A DNA stretch of 64,000 nt, taken from Paracidovorax anthurii (GTDB lineage Bacteria; Pseudomonadota; Gammaproteobacteria; Burkholderiales; Burkholderiaceae_C). Each line of letters opens with the position of its first letter. Position 1 is the first letter of the stretch. Shown piece after piece: positions 43,882-52,227 of this stretch. The notes under the pieces are model-generated. The model had not been told where the DNA came from. It saw only the letters and a list, made by a program, of their open reading frames with translations, and did not search any database. The stretch lies in NCBI RefSeq assembly GCF_003269065.1, contig NZ_QLTA01000021.1:18958-82957 (forward strand), in the 5' to 3' direction. The translations under genes and the position numbers were made by a program.

Positions 43882-45267
43882 TCAGGGGCGCTGCGAGGAC
43901 GCCGCCGATGTCTCCAGCCCCAGGGCCCGGATGCGGGCGGCCGCGGCATTCGCTTGCGAGGCGGTGCTGAAGGGGCCCGCGCGCACGCGGATCAGCTCGC
44001 GTCCATCGGCGGCCGTCACCGGCTGCGTGGTGGCGGCAACGCCGGCGCCGCGCAGCATGGCGTGGGCGCGCTGTGCATTGGCGGGCTCGGCGAACAGCCC
44101 GACGTTGATGTAGAGCTTGCGGGTGGCGGTGCCCGCGTCTTGCGCGGAAGACCCCGGGGACTGCGATGGAGCCGGTGCCGGCGGGCTGGCGGATGCTGCC
44201 TGGCGTGGGGTGGCGGCACTGGTCGCCGAGGACGCTGGCCGGGGCACCGTGGCCGAAGAGGCGGGCCGGGAGGCCGCGCCTGGCGCCGCGGCCGCCACGG
44301 ACGCGCTGGATGCTGCCGTGGCCGGAGGGCGGGCGGCGCTGGCCGTGCTGGCTGCACGGCCGGGCGCTGTTGCCGTGGGCAGGGAGGCTGCCGGCCCGGC
44401 GGCGGACGCGGCCGATGCCCGGGGGGCGGATGCGGGGGGAGCGACGAGCGGGCCTGGAGCTGCCACGCTCGACATGGCGGGTGCTGGCGCACTGGCCGCC
44501 ACCGGCGCTGGAGGGGCGCTCGCGGCCGTGCTGGAGGCCGGCGCGGCGGCGCTGCTGCTGCCGGCCATCCGCTCCTCCGGGGCCTGTGCCGGGGCCTGCG
44601 GGCCGGAGGCCGATGGCGCCGCCATAGGGGCGGACGCGGCGGCCGGTGCCGGTGGTGCCGTGGCGGGTGCGGCCGGAGCCGGGCCTGGGCCCTGCGGCGC
44701 TGTGCCGGATGGGAAGAAGGTGAAAAGCGCGATCGCCAGCAGGGCCAGCCCTGCATTGATGGCCACGATCCAGGTGAGCCGCCGCGAGGTCGCGGCCTGC
44801 CGCTCCAGCAGCGTCTGGGCCTGGGCCAGCGTGGCGGAGGAGGAGACGGCCTTGGTGATCCGCTTGCGGATCTCGCCGTGGGCGATGGCGTCTCCGTAGA
44901 GGCCCGGTATCACGGTGGCGGCCAGCAGCAGCGCCAGGCCCAGGCCGCCTAGCACGGGCAGGGGCCAATGAGGGACATAGCGGCCCACGGCCACCCCGAG
45001 CAGCGCGATGCCTTCCAGCGCCGCCACGTACACGAGCGCGGCGCCCCACAGCTGCCGGAAGACCATCCAGTTGAGCGTGCACAGCGCCGCCGCCCAGTTC
45101 CAGCCGGGCAGTGTGCGGCCCGCGAGGTCGAAGCGCTCGAAGGCCGGGAGATAGTGGGCCGCACCGATCGGCCCCAGGGCCGCGCGGTACAGCGCGCCCA
45201 TGGTGCTGTCGTCGGAGCGCCGGGGTGTGGAGGCGGCAGTCACCGCATAGGCCGAAGTGGCGGACAT
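43882..45267 (-). CDS. SPOR-domain membrane protein
   Basis: A 461-residue protein. The first 190 residues have several hydrophobic segments (D-U-F-2628-like part and a membrane helix near 170-187), then a 200-residue Ala/Pro/Ser-rich linker and a C-terminal SPOR domain (L-Y-I-N-V-G-L-F-A through V-R-A-G-P-F-S-T-A), which binds denuded peptidoglycan at division sites. The compositional run makes most other-frame readings in this stretch false. The linker presumably crosses the periplasm. Confidence 0.75.
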   Translation of the reverse strand: MSATSAYAVTAASTPRRSDDSTMGALYRAALGPIGAAHYLPAFERFDLAGRTLPGWNWAAALCTLNWMVFRQLWGAALVYVAALEGIALLGVAVGRYVPHWPLPVLGGLGLALLLAATVIPGLYGDAIAHGEIRKRITKAVSSSATLAQAQTLLERQAATSRRLTWIVAINAGLALLAIALFTFFPSGTAPQGPGPAPAAPATAPPAPAAASAPMAAPSASGPQAPAQAPEERMAGSSSAAAPASSTAASAPPAPVAASAPAPAMSSVAAPGPLVAPPASAPRASAASAAGPAASLPTATAPGRAASTASAARPPATAASSASVAAAAPGAASRPASSATVPRPASSATSAATPRQAASASPPAPAPSQSPGSSAQDAGTATRKLYINVGLFAEPANAQRAHAMLRGAGVAATTQPVTAADGRELIRVRAGPFSTASQANAAAARIRALGLETSAASSQRP

Positions 45268-45321
45268 GGCCTGGATTCTGGCATGCGCGGCGTTCCGCGC
45301 GGCATGGCGCGGCCTTGCCTG

Positions 45322-46599
45322 CTATGCCCGGGGCGCGCCATGCACCAGCGTGTAGAGGCCCACGTCGATCCGGCCCGTGCGGAAGCCGGCCTCGCAGTAG
45401 CAGAGGTAGTACTCCCACAGCCGGCGGAACGGCGCATCGAAGCCCAGCGGCTCGATGGCGGGCCAGGCGCGCAGGAAGCGGTGCCGCCACTCCGCCAGTG
45501 TGGCCGCGTAGCTCGGGCCGAAGGTTTCGCGGGCCTGGATCGTGAGGCCCGCGTGCGCTGCCTGGTCGGCCAGGGTCGAGGGCGAGGGCAGCATGCCGCC
45601 CGGGAAGATATGCCGCTGGATGAAGTCCGTGCCGGCGCGGTAGCGCTCGAAGTGGCTGTCGGCGATGGTGATCACCTGGATCACGGCGCGCCCGCCCGGG
45701 CGCAGGCGCTCGCGCAGCGTGTCGAAGTAGGTGGGCCAGTAGCGCTCACCGACCGCTTCGAGCATCTCGATCGAGACGATGTGGTCGAACGTGCCCTCCA
45801 CGTCGCGGTAATCCTGCAGGCGCAGGTCCACCAGCGGGGTGAGCGCCTCCTGCTCCATGCGCTGCCGGGCGAAGCGCAGTTGCTCTGCCGAGAGGGTCAG
45901 GCCGGTCACCCGCGCGCCGCTCTGCCCGGCGAGCGCGGAGGCGAGCGCGCCCCAGCCGCATCCGATCTCCAGCACATGCTCGTCCGCGTTCGGGGCGAGG
46001 CATTTGATGATGCGCGCGAGCTTGGCGGATTGCGCCTGCTCCAGCGTTTCGGCGCCCGTGCGGTAGATGGCGCTGGAGTAGAGCATCGACGGGTCCAGCC
46101 ATTGGGCATAGAAGTCGTTGCCCATGTCGTAGTGGAAAGCGATGTTGCGCCGACTGCCGCTGCGGGTGTTGGCGCGCCGCAGGTGGAACAGCCGGCGGGC
46201 CCAGCGGACCGGCCCGCCGGCATCGATGGCGCTGCTCCAGTGGGCTTCGTTGCGGATGCCGGACTCCAGCAGCGCGACCAGGTCGGGGCTGGACCATTCG
46301 CCCCGACGGTAGCCTTCGGCCAGACCCAGGTCGCCCCCCACCAGCATCCGCCAGAGCGGGCGCCACGAATGCAGCACCAGGGTGGCCTGCGGGCCAGGGC
46401 TGGCGCCGCTACCGGTCATCTGGCGCCCGCAGGGGAGCTCGACCACCAGCGAGCCGCACGCCATCGTGTCCAGCAGGCGCTGCAGCACCCGCTCCAGCGG
46501 GCGGTGTATCCACTGGCGCGTGGCTTTGCGCGCTCGCGGGATCGGGAGGGGCTCCCCGGGCGGCAGCCGGTTTGCGGGCGATGGGGTGGAAGGTGTCAT
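45322..46599 (-). CDS. CFA-synthase-family SAM methyltransferase
   Basis: A 425-residue methyltransferase of the cyclopropane fatty-acid synthase family. H-Y-D-M-G-N-D-F-Y and L-E-I-G-C-G-W-G are the family blocks, and G-S-L-V-V-E-L at the N terminus is the lipid-facing part. It methylates unsaturated fatty acids of membrane lipids. It overlaps the DUF1365 gene by ATGA, completing a coupled operon with the FAD oxidoreductase gene. In Rhodobacter such genes are in the RpoE-ChrR regulon, whose regulator pair lies divergently next door. Confidence 0.88.
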   Translation of the reverse strand: MTPSTPSPANRLPPGEPLPIPRARKATRQWIHRPLERVLQRLLDTMACGSLVVELPCGRQMTGSGASPGPQATLVLHSWRPLWRMLVGGDLGLAEGYRRGEWSSPDLVALLESGIRNEAHWSSAIDAGGPVRWARRLFHLRRANTRSGSRRNIAFHYDMGNDFYAQWLDPSMLYSSAIYRTGAETLEQAQSAKLARIIKCLAPNADEHVLEIGCGWGALASALAGQSGARVTGLTLSAEQLRFARQRMEQEALTPLVDLRLQDYRDVEGTFDHIVSIEMLEAVGERYWPTYFDTLRERLRPGGRAVIQVITIADSHFERYRAGTDFIQRHIFPGGMLPSPSTLADQAAHAGLTIQARETFGPSYAATLAEWRHRFLRAWPAIEPLGFDAPFRRLWEYYLCYCEAGFRTGRIDVGLYTLVHGAPRA

Positions 46600-47411
46600 G
46601 GGTCCTCGGCGCGGATGATGGTGACGGCATGGGCGGGCGCGGGCGGCTTGGCGTGCACGCGCACGCCCTTGAGCCACAGGCGCAGCGCCTCCCAGTGGAT
46701 GGCTCCCACGACCTTCAGGGTCAGCAGGGGATGGGTGAAGAAGGTTCTCGCAAGGGCGCCGTCCGTCAGCGCCTGGGGACGCAGCCGCCACGAGGCCGAG
46801 AGCACGGGGCCTTCGGTGTCGTCGGCGCTCACGCCGACCGCCAGCGCATCGCCGGGCTCCTGGGGTAGCCGCAGGTCGAAGCCGTAGCGCAGGGCCAGCG
46901 GCAGGAACGGCGAGACGTGGAACGCCTTGTCGCAGCCGTGCCGCTGCCGCGGATCGCCGGCCTGCTGCGCTGGCACCGCGAAGAGATAGCTGTGCCGTTC
47001 CCCGAAGGTGTTGTTGACCTCGTAGAGCACGGCCTGCAGCCCCCCGCCAGCCCGGTGGCAGAAGTACACCGTGAGCGGGTTGAAGGCATAGCCCAGGATG
47101 CGGGGCATGGTGAGCATCTGGATGGGGCCGCGGGGGGCGTCGATGCCGGCCGTGGCGAGTTGCCGCTCCACGTGCGCGCGCAGCGGCTCGCCGGTGCCCG
47201 GGCCGTAATCCCGCTCGCGCAGGCTGAAGAGGTTGAAGCGGTTGAGCGAGAACAGACGCAGCCTGCGTGCCAGGGCCGGCAGCTCGTCCACGTCCAGCAG
47301 CAGGGCGTACACGCGGTACCGCAGGCGATGGCGCGCCGGGCGCATCCGCTGGTGCACCACATCGCCGGTGCAGAGGGCGCCGGGGCCCGGGAGTGCCATC
47401 GCGGGCCTCAT
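46596..47411 (-). CDS. DUF1365 family protein
   Basis: A 271-residue protein of the DUF1365 family, recognised by H-x-R-x-R-P-x-x-H-x-L-R-Y near the N terminus, N-P-L-T-V-Y-F-C in the middle and K-A-F-H-V-S-P-F. Its function is not known; it is nearly always found between an FAD oxidoreductase and a CFA-type methyltransferase, as here. Both ends overlap neighbouring genes by ATGA. Probably acts with them on lipid acyl chains. Confidence 0.88.
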   Translation of the reverse strand: MRPAMALPGPGALCTGDVVHQRMRPARHRLRYRVYALLLDVDELPALARRLRLFSLNRFNLFSLRERDYGPGTGEPLRAHVERQLATAGIDAPRGPIQMLTMPRILGYAFNPLTVYFCHRAGGGLQAVLYEVNNTFGERHSYLFAVPAQQAGDPRQRHGCDKAFHVSPFLPLALRYGFDLRLPQEPGDALAVGVSADDTEGPVLSASWRLRPQALTDGALARTFFTHPLLTLKVVGAIHWEALRLWLKGVRVHAKPPAPAHAVTIIRAEDP

Positions 47412-48796
47412 GCGGCAACCCCGGACCGGGCGGAGGGAGGGCAGTGGATGCGGCCGGATTCGTTGGCCACGGTCCAGGGGCGGCGCACGCCACCCAGGGC
47501 CTCGGCCACCGCCAGCCCGGCCTGCAGGCCGTCTTCGTGGAAGCCGGAGCCGAAGTAGGCGCCGCAGAACCACGTGCGCTGGCGGCCCTGCAGCGTCCAG
47601 AGCGACCGCTGCGCGCGCAGCGCGTCGGCATTGAAGACCGGATGCTCGTACCCCTGGGTGCTCACCACGTGCCGCGGGTGGGGCTCATGGAGCGGGTTCA
47701 GGGTCAGGAAGAGGGGCAGGCTGTCCGGCAGGTGCTGCAGGCGGTTCATCCAGTAGGTGACGCTCAGTGCCTCGGCCTGTCCGCGTTCGCTGGAATAGTT
47801 CCAGCTGGACCAGACGGCGCGCCGGTTCGGCATGAGTGCGGGATCGCTGTGCAGCACCGCGCGGTTGCGGCTGTAGCCGAACGCGCCCAGCCAGCGCGAC
47901 TCGTACGCAGTGGCATCGGGCAGCAGCTTCAGGGCCTGGTCCGCGTGGGTGGCGATGACGACCTGGTCGTAGCGGCGCGATTCGAGGGCGTCCGCCGTGC
48001 GGACGTACACGCCGTCGTCCGTGCGCCGCAACTCCACCGCCGGGCGCTCCAGCAGCATGGCGCCGGGGCCGAGGGCGGCGACGATCTTCTCCACGTAGCG
48101 GCGGCTGCCGCCTTGCACCGTGCGCCAGGCCGGGCGGTTGCCCAGGTCCAGCAGTTGATGGTTCTCGCAGAACCGCACGAACGACTCCGTGGGGTACTGG
48201 CCGATCTGCGCGGCGGGCGTGGACCAGATGGCGGCGGCCATCGGATAGAGGTGGTCTTCGCGGAAGGCGCGGCCGAAGCCGTGCCGGTCCAGGTAGTCGT
48301 CCAGGGGCATCAGCCCTACCCGGGCCGCGTCGCGGGGCGCCTGCCGGTAGAAGCGCACGAGATCCTTCAGCATGGACCAGAAGCGCGGCCGCAGCAGATT
48401 GGCACGCTGGGCGAACAGGCCGCCCAGTCCCGAGCCCGAGTATTCGAGGGCGCCGCCGTCCAGGCTGACCGCGAAGGACATGTCGGTCGGCACCGTCTCC
48501 ACGCCCAGGTGCGCGAAGAGCGCGGTGAGATTGGGGTAGGCCGGCTCGTTGTAGACGATGAAGCCCGTATCGACCGCAGTGGCTCCCGCCGGGGAGGGAA
48601 CGTCCACGGTATGGCTGTGGCCGCCGGGGCGGGCCTCGGCCTCGTACACGGTGACGCGGTGGCGCTGCGCCAGCAGCCAGGCGGCGGACAGGCCGGAGAT
48701 GCCGCTGCCGATCACCGCGATGTGCAGCGGGGCCTGGCCTGGAGCCGCGCCCGCCGGACTGCCGCCGGGTGTGGACTGGGTGGTGGTCATTCTCAT
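47408..48796 (-). CDS. FAD-dependent amine-oxidase-like oxidoreductase
   Basis: A 462-residue flavoprotein with an N-terminal Rossmann loop (A-V-I-G-S-G-I-S-G-L-S-A-A) and E-A-E-A-R-P-G-G-H. It belongs to the NAD/FAD oxidoreductases found with DUF1365 and CFA-like enzymes. In the photo-oxidative stress regulon of Rhodobacter such a gene helps modify unsaturated fatty acids. First of three overlapping genes; GGGAA six bases upstream supports the first of two near ATGs. Confidence 0.88.
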   Translation of the reverse strand: MRMTTTQSTPGGSPAGAAPGQAPLHIAVIGSGISGLSAAWLLAQRHRVTVYEAEARPGGHSHTVDVPSPAGATAVDTGFIVYNEPAYPNLTALFAHLGVETVPTDMSFAVSLDGGALEYSGSGLGGLFAQRANLLRPRFWSMLKDLVRFYRQAPRDAARVGLMPLDDYLDRHGFGRAFREDHLYPMAAAIWSTPAAQIGQYPTESFVRFCENHQLLDLGNRPAWRTVQGGSRRYVEKIVAALGPGAMLLERPAVELRRTDDGVYVRTADALESRRYDQVVIATHADQALKLLPDATAYESRWLGAFGYSRNRAVLHSDPALMPNRRAVWSSWNYSSERGQAEALSVTYWMNRLQHLPDSLPLFLTLNPLHEPHPRHVVSTQGYEHPVFNADALRAQRSLWTLQGRQRTWFCGAYFGSGFHEDGLQAGLAVAEALGGVRRPWTVANESGRIHCPPSARSGVAA

Positions 48797-48861
48797 GGTG
48801 TTCCCGAATGCATGGCCGCTATACGTACCTGCCCGGCCGTTGGATTCCGTCGCATGGAGCG

Positions 48862-48891
48862 TGATCTAATCCGCCCATCGCTGCGTATCGG
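48862..48891 (+). promoter_or_regulatory. Possible ECF (RpoE-ChrR type) promoter before the sigma gene
   Basis: TGATCT at 48862-48867 is followed after 18 bases by TATCGG at 48886-48891. The -35 equals that of RpoE/ChrR-group promoters in Rhodobacter and the spacing fits, pointing to autoregulation. With this promoter, ATG at 48899 would be nearly leaderless, so translation may begin farther downstream. No equal box was found for the divergent FAD operon. Confidence 0.35.
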
Positions 48892-48898
48892 CAGCACC

Positions 48899-49558
48899 AT
48901 GACCCTCGTCCGCCAGCCCCTGGCAGAGTTCCGCGCACCGCGGAGCACCCTGCCTCCCTATCTGTCGATCGTGACGCAGTATTACACCTTGGGAGCGAAT
49001 CCCTCGCGGGATGAATGCATGGCGTTGATGCGCGCGGTGGCCGAGCAGGGCGATCGGCAGGCCTTCGCGGCGTTGTTCAAGCATTTCGCGCCCCGCGTCA
49101 AGGCCTACCTGATGCGGCTGGGAACGGCCGAAGGCCTCGCGGAGGATCTGGCCCAGGAGGCCATGGTCACCATGTGGCGCAAGGCTTCCACCTTCGATCC
49201 CGCGCACGCCGGCGTCTCCACCTGGGTGTTCACGATCGCGAGGAACCTGCGCATCGATCACTTGCGCCGCAAGGGCAATCAGCCATCGGATTGCGGCGAC
49301 GAAGAGGAACTGTTGATGGAAGACACGGCCCCGGGCCCGGAAGCCTGCATGGAGACGGCGCGGCGGGAGGGCGATCTGCGCCGTGCGCTGCAGTCGCTGG
49401 CGCCCGAGCAGATCCAGGTTCTGCGCCTGTCTTTTTTCGATGAGCAGCCCCATGGACGGATCGCCGAGGAGCTCGGCATCCCCCTGGGAACCGTGAAATC
49501 CCGCGTGCGCCTTGCCGTGAGTCACCTGCGCCGCCTGCTCGGCCAGCATGCGCCATGA
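48899..49558 (+). CDS. ECF sigma factor (RpoE of the ChrR group)
   Basis: A sigma-70 family ECF factor of up to 219 residues. Region 2 is A-F-A-A-L-F-K-H-F-A-P-R-V-K-A-Y-L and D-L-A-Q-E-A-M-V-T-M-W; region 4 is I-A-E-E-L-G-I-P-L-G-T-V-K-S-R. Overlap with the ChrR gene by ATGA marks it as the RpoE of an RpoE-ChrR pair, which answers to singlet oxygen and organic hydroperoxides. The start is uncertain: ATG here, or GTG/TTG 72-90 bases downstream, which would match Rhodobacter RpoE better. Confidence 0.88.
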   Translation: MTLVRQPLAEFRAPRSTLPPYLSIVTQYYTLGANPSRDECMALMRAVAEQGDRQAFAALFKHFAPRVKAYLMRLGTAEGLAEDLAQEAMVTMWRKASTFDPAHAGVSTWVFTIARNLRIDHLRRKGNQPSDCGDEEELLMEDTAPGPEACMETARREGDLRRALQSLAPEQIQVLRLSFFDEQPHGRIAEELGIPLGTVKSRVRLAVSHLRRLLGQHAP

Positions 49559-50226
49559 CGATTCGCCACCATCCTGGAGACGAAGTCCTGCTGGAACTGG
49601 CGGCGGGGCGCTTGGCGGCGGGGCCCGCGCTGCTGGTGTCCACCCATGTGGAAATGTGTCCGCGGTGCCAGGAGCGGCTGCGCACGCTGGAGATGCTGGG
49701 CGGCGCCTTCATGGAAGGCCTGGAGCCCGAGCCGCTGCGCCCGCAGGCCCTGGCATGCGTGCTGGCAGCCATCGATGCATTGCCCGGCAGGGGCGCGCCA
49801 GTGGACTCGCCTTCCTTCACCGCTTCGCGCACCAGGCCTGCATGGCCCGCAGGCGTGCCGTGGCCCCGTGCGCTGGATGCCTGCCGCCTGGCTCCCTGGA
49901 AATGGATCGGCCCGGGCATGTACTGGAGCCGGGTCGTGCTGCCGGCGGACCCTTCCGCCAACGTGTTCCTGCTCCGTATCGGCCCGGGCAAGCGGCTCCC
50001 GATGCACACCCACAGCGGTTTCGAATGGACGCAGGTGCTGCATGGTGCGTTCCACGATGGGCGCGAAGGCTTCGGGCCGGGGGATTTCGATGGGGCTGGC
50101 AGCGATGTCCACCACCAGCCGGTCGTGCAGGCCGATGGGGAATGCATCTGCCTGGCCGCCGTTGAAGGCCGTGTCGTCTTCGATGGCGCGGTGGCCCGCC
50201 TGTTCGGTGCCCTGGTGGGCATGTAG
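49555..50226 (+). CDS. chrR: ChrR-family anti-sigma factor
   Basis: A 223-residue zinc anti-sigma factor with a cupin domain. Zinc ligands His6, His31, Cys35 and Cys38 lie at exactly the residue numbers known for Rhodobacter ChrR. The cupin site shows His151, His153, Glu157 and His186/187, needed for the singlet-oxygen response in the model protein. It holds the sigma factor inactive until oxidative stress. Genes are coupled by a 4-base overlap. Confidence 0.92.
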   Translation: MTIRHHPGDEVLLELAAGRLAAGPALLVSTHVEMCPRCQERLRTLEMLGGAFMEGLEPEPLRPQALACVLAAIDALPGRGAPVDSPSFTASRTRPAWPAGVPWPRALDACRLAPWKWIGPGMYWSRVVLPADPSANVFLLRIGPGKRLPMHTHSGFEWTQVLHGAFHDGREGFGPGDFDGAGSDVHHQPVVQADGECICLAAVEGRVVFDGAVARLFGALVGM

Positions 50227-50271
50227 GGTCCGGGCCCGCCGCGCCGGCGCGCGATACGGTCCGCGGCGGGT

Positions 50272-50691
50272 CTAGTGGCTGGCGCCGGGCAACCAGCGCA
50301 GGACCACCGCCGAGGCGATCGCGGAGGCCACGCCGGTGGCGAACGTGCCCCAGGCCATGTCGATCGCGGTGACGTGCCAGGGCCAATCGCGCAGGACCGC
50401 CTGGTTGGTGAGGCCGAAGGTGGCATAGGCCAGCAGGCCCAGCGCGGCCCCCAGGCCCAGTGCGTGCGGCCAGCTTTGCTTCTCCAGGCCGGGGACCACC
50501 GCGAAGAACACCATGCCGCCCACGTACAGCAGATAGAACAGCAGGGCGGGGCCTGGCGAAAAGCCTTCCCGCATCAGGTGGCCGATGCCCGGGCGGTAGA
50601 GCCGCTCCGCCATGGTGGTGAGCCAGAGGGCGTCCAGCACGAGGAAGGCGATGGCGGTGGCGATGTAGGCGATGGCGTAGGTGCGGACCAT
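50272..50691 (-). CDS. DUF2177 family membrane protein
   Basis: A 139-residue protein with four hydrophobic segments and the family pattern D-A-L-W-L-T near the N terminus and Y-A-T-F-G-L-T-N-Q-A in the middle. DUF2177 proteins recur with ChrR/RpoE and CFA-like genes. The start is set at M-V-R-T-Y. It ends the minus-strand operon of four genes that begins with the second CFA-like methyltransferase. Molecular role unknown; a small inner-membrane accessory is likely. Confidence 0.85.
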   Translation of the reverse strand: MVRTYAIAYIATAIAFLVLDALWLTTMAERLYRPGIGHLMREGFSPGPALLFYLLYVGGMVFFAVVPGLEKQSWPHALGLGAALGLLAYATFGLTNQAVLRDWPWHVTAIDMAWGTFATGVASAIASAVVLRWLPGASH

Positions 50692-50749
50692 GGGATCGCT
50701 TTCGGTTGCGTGGGCATGTGGCTTGGGTTGCGGGAGGGACGCCGCGGCG

Positions 50750-51400
50750 TCAGGGCAGGCGGTAGCGGAGCTGGCGGCCGCCACGCACGGTGGAGTCGAG
50801 GCCGACCCATTCTCCGCTGCCCGTGGCGTACCACACGTCGATGGGGTGTTTGGGGCCTTCGATGCGCCAGCGCACCGCGGCCACGGCCTGCCCACGCACC
50901 GTCAATGTGTCTTCCTGCTGGCGCGATATCCGTACGGGTTCGAGCTTGCCGGTCTGCGGATCGAGGAGTTCGCGGGAGTCCAGGATGGCCGGGTTCCAGT
51001 AGGCGAAGCTGCGCGTGCATGCCGTGCCCGCGCCGCCCGGCATGAATTCCTGCTGCACCGCGCCGGGCTGGCCGTCGTCATCGGTGTCGGACGTGATCTT
51101 CACGAGGCAGTCGCCGCGCCAGAGCTCCCGGGCCTCGTGCCGATAGCGGTACAGCGCAATCCCCATCACGCGCACCGTGAACCGTGCCGTGCTCTCGACG
51201 CTGCGCTCCCCGGACTCCTGTGTGGCAAGGCGGAAGCGATGCTCTCCGATGGGCCGATCGTCCAGGGTGACGGAGAAATTCCAGATGCCCTCCGCGGGGC
51301 CGAGCGCGTGGGCCGGCGAACCCGCCAGCGCCAGGCCGGCGAGCAGCGCGCAGGCCATGGCATGGTGCGCACGGCCGGTGGCCCCGGGGCGCGGCGTCAT
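50750..51400 (-). CDS. DUF6134-like secreted protein
   Basis: A 216-residue protein with a Sec signal peptide (A-C-A-L-L-A-G-L-A-L-A then A-H-A) and a beta-rich domain (W-N-F-S-V-T-L-D-D-R-P-I-G-E-H-R-F), the type found beside DUF1295 and CFA genes and assigned to DUF6134/DUF3108. It may bind lipid in the periplasm. The start overlaps the DUF1295 stop by ATGA, so it is in the same operon. Confidence 0.75.
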   Translation of the reverse strand: MTPRPGATGRAHHAMACALLAGLALAGSPAHALGPAEGIWNFSVTLDDRPIGEHRFRLATQESGERSVESTARFTVRVMGIALYRYRHEARELWRGDCLVKITSDTDDDGQPGAVQQEFMPGGAGTACTRSFAYWNPAILDSRELLDPQTGKLEPVRISRQQEDTLTVRGQAVAAVRWRIEGPKHPIDVWYATGSGEWVGLDSTVRGGRQLRYRLP

Positions 51401-52218
51401 GGCTGCCTCTCCTTGCGCGGCGGCCACGGCACGAAGGCGCTGGTGCGCATCTGGTAGTCGCGGTAGGCGGGGCGGCGCTGGGCGAGGTCTTTCTCCAGCA
51501 GCGTGACGCCGGAGACCCGCAGGAGCAGCACCGTCATGAGCAGGGGAGAGACGACGCTCCAGCCCGCGCTCCATCCCGCCGTGCCCATCGCGGCTCCCCA
51601 GAGGCCCCACCAGACGCAGGCCTCGCCGAAATAGTTGGGATGCCTCGTGTAGCGCCAAAGCCCCTGGTCCATGACACGCCCTTCGTGCGCCCCTTTGCGC
51701 TTGAACCGGGCCATCTGCGCATCCCCGACGGCCTCGAAGACGAGGCCGAACGCCGCCAGGGCCAGGCCGGGCAGTGCCTTCCATGGCGGTTCAGTGCCCG
51801 GGGACAGCAGCGCCGCGAGCAGTGGCGCCGAAACGATCCATGCCAGCAGGGCCTGCAGCCCGAAAACGAAAACCAGGCTCTTGATGTCGAAATGGGGCTG
51901 GTTGCGCTCCCGGATCGCCTGGTAACGGCGGTCTTCACCGTGGCCCCAGTTGCGGAGGGTGATGAAAACTCCGAGCCGAAGGGCCCAGAGGATCGACAGG
52001 CCCAGAATCCACGGCGCCGCGCCGCCGCTGTGCCAGGGAGGAAGCCACAGCGTGTAGGCCAGGCCCGCACCCGCGACGAGGGCGGACCACATCCGGTCCA
52101 CCAGGCTCGCATCGCGGCGCACCAGGCTGGCCACCCACGTGAGGACGGCCGCACCCATGGTCCAGGCCAGTCCGCCCAATGCGGCGTCCCAGGCCTGCGG
52201 CGAGAGGAAAAGGCCCAT
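51397..52218 (-). CDS. DUF1295 (steroid-5-alpha-reductase-like) membrane protein
   Basis: A 273-residue inner-membrane protein with about seven segments. The C-terminal block with G-L-W-R-Y-T-R-H-P-N-Y-F-G-E is the signature of isoprenylcysteine methyltransferase/steroid reductase-like DUF1295 proteins. In Rhodobacter-type regulons it occurs with CFA-like methylases. A reductase or methyltransferase acting on membrane lipids is likely. It follows the methyltransferase by nine bases. Confidence 0.85.
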   Translation of the reverse strand: MGLFLSPQAWDAALGGLAWTMGAAVLTWVASLVRRDASLVDRMWSALVAGAGLAYTLWLPPWHSGGAAPWILGLSILWALRLGVFITLRNWGHGEDRRYQAIRERNQPHFDIKSLVFVFGLQALLAWIVSAPLLAALLSPGTEPPWKALPGLALAAFGLVFEAVGDAQMARFKRKGAHEGRVMDQGLWRYTRHPNYFGEACVWWGLWGAAMGTAGWSAGWSVVSPLLMTVLLLRVSGVTLLEKDLAQRRPAYRDYQMRTSAFVPWPPRKERQP

Positions 52219-52227
52219 GTGGCGGCC

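Noticed and set aside
43861..44952. Gly-rich 363-residue plus-strand frame
   Set aside because: Shadow of the Ala/Pro linker of the SPOR protein; composition is an artefact of the repeats.
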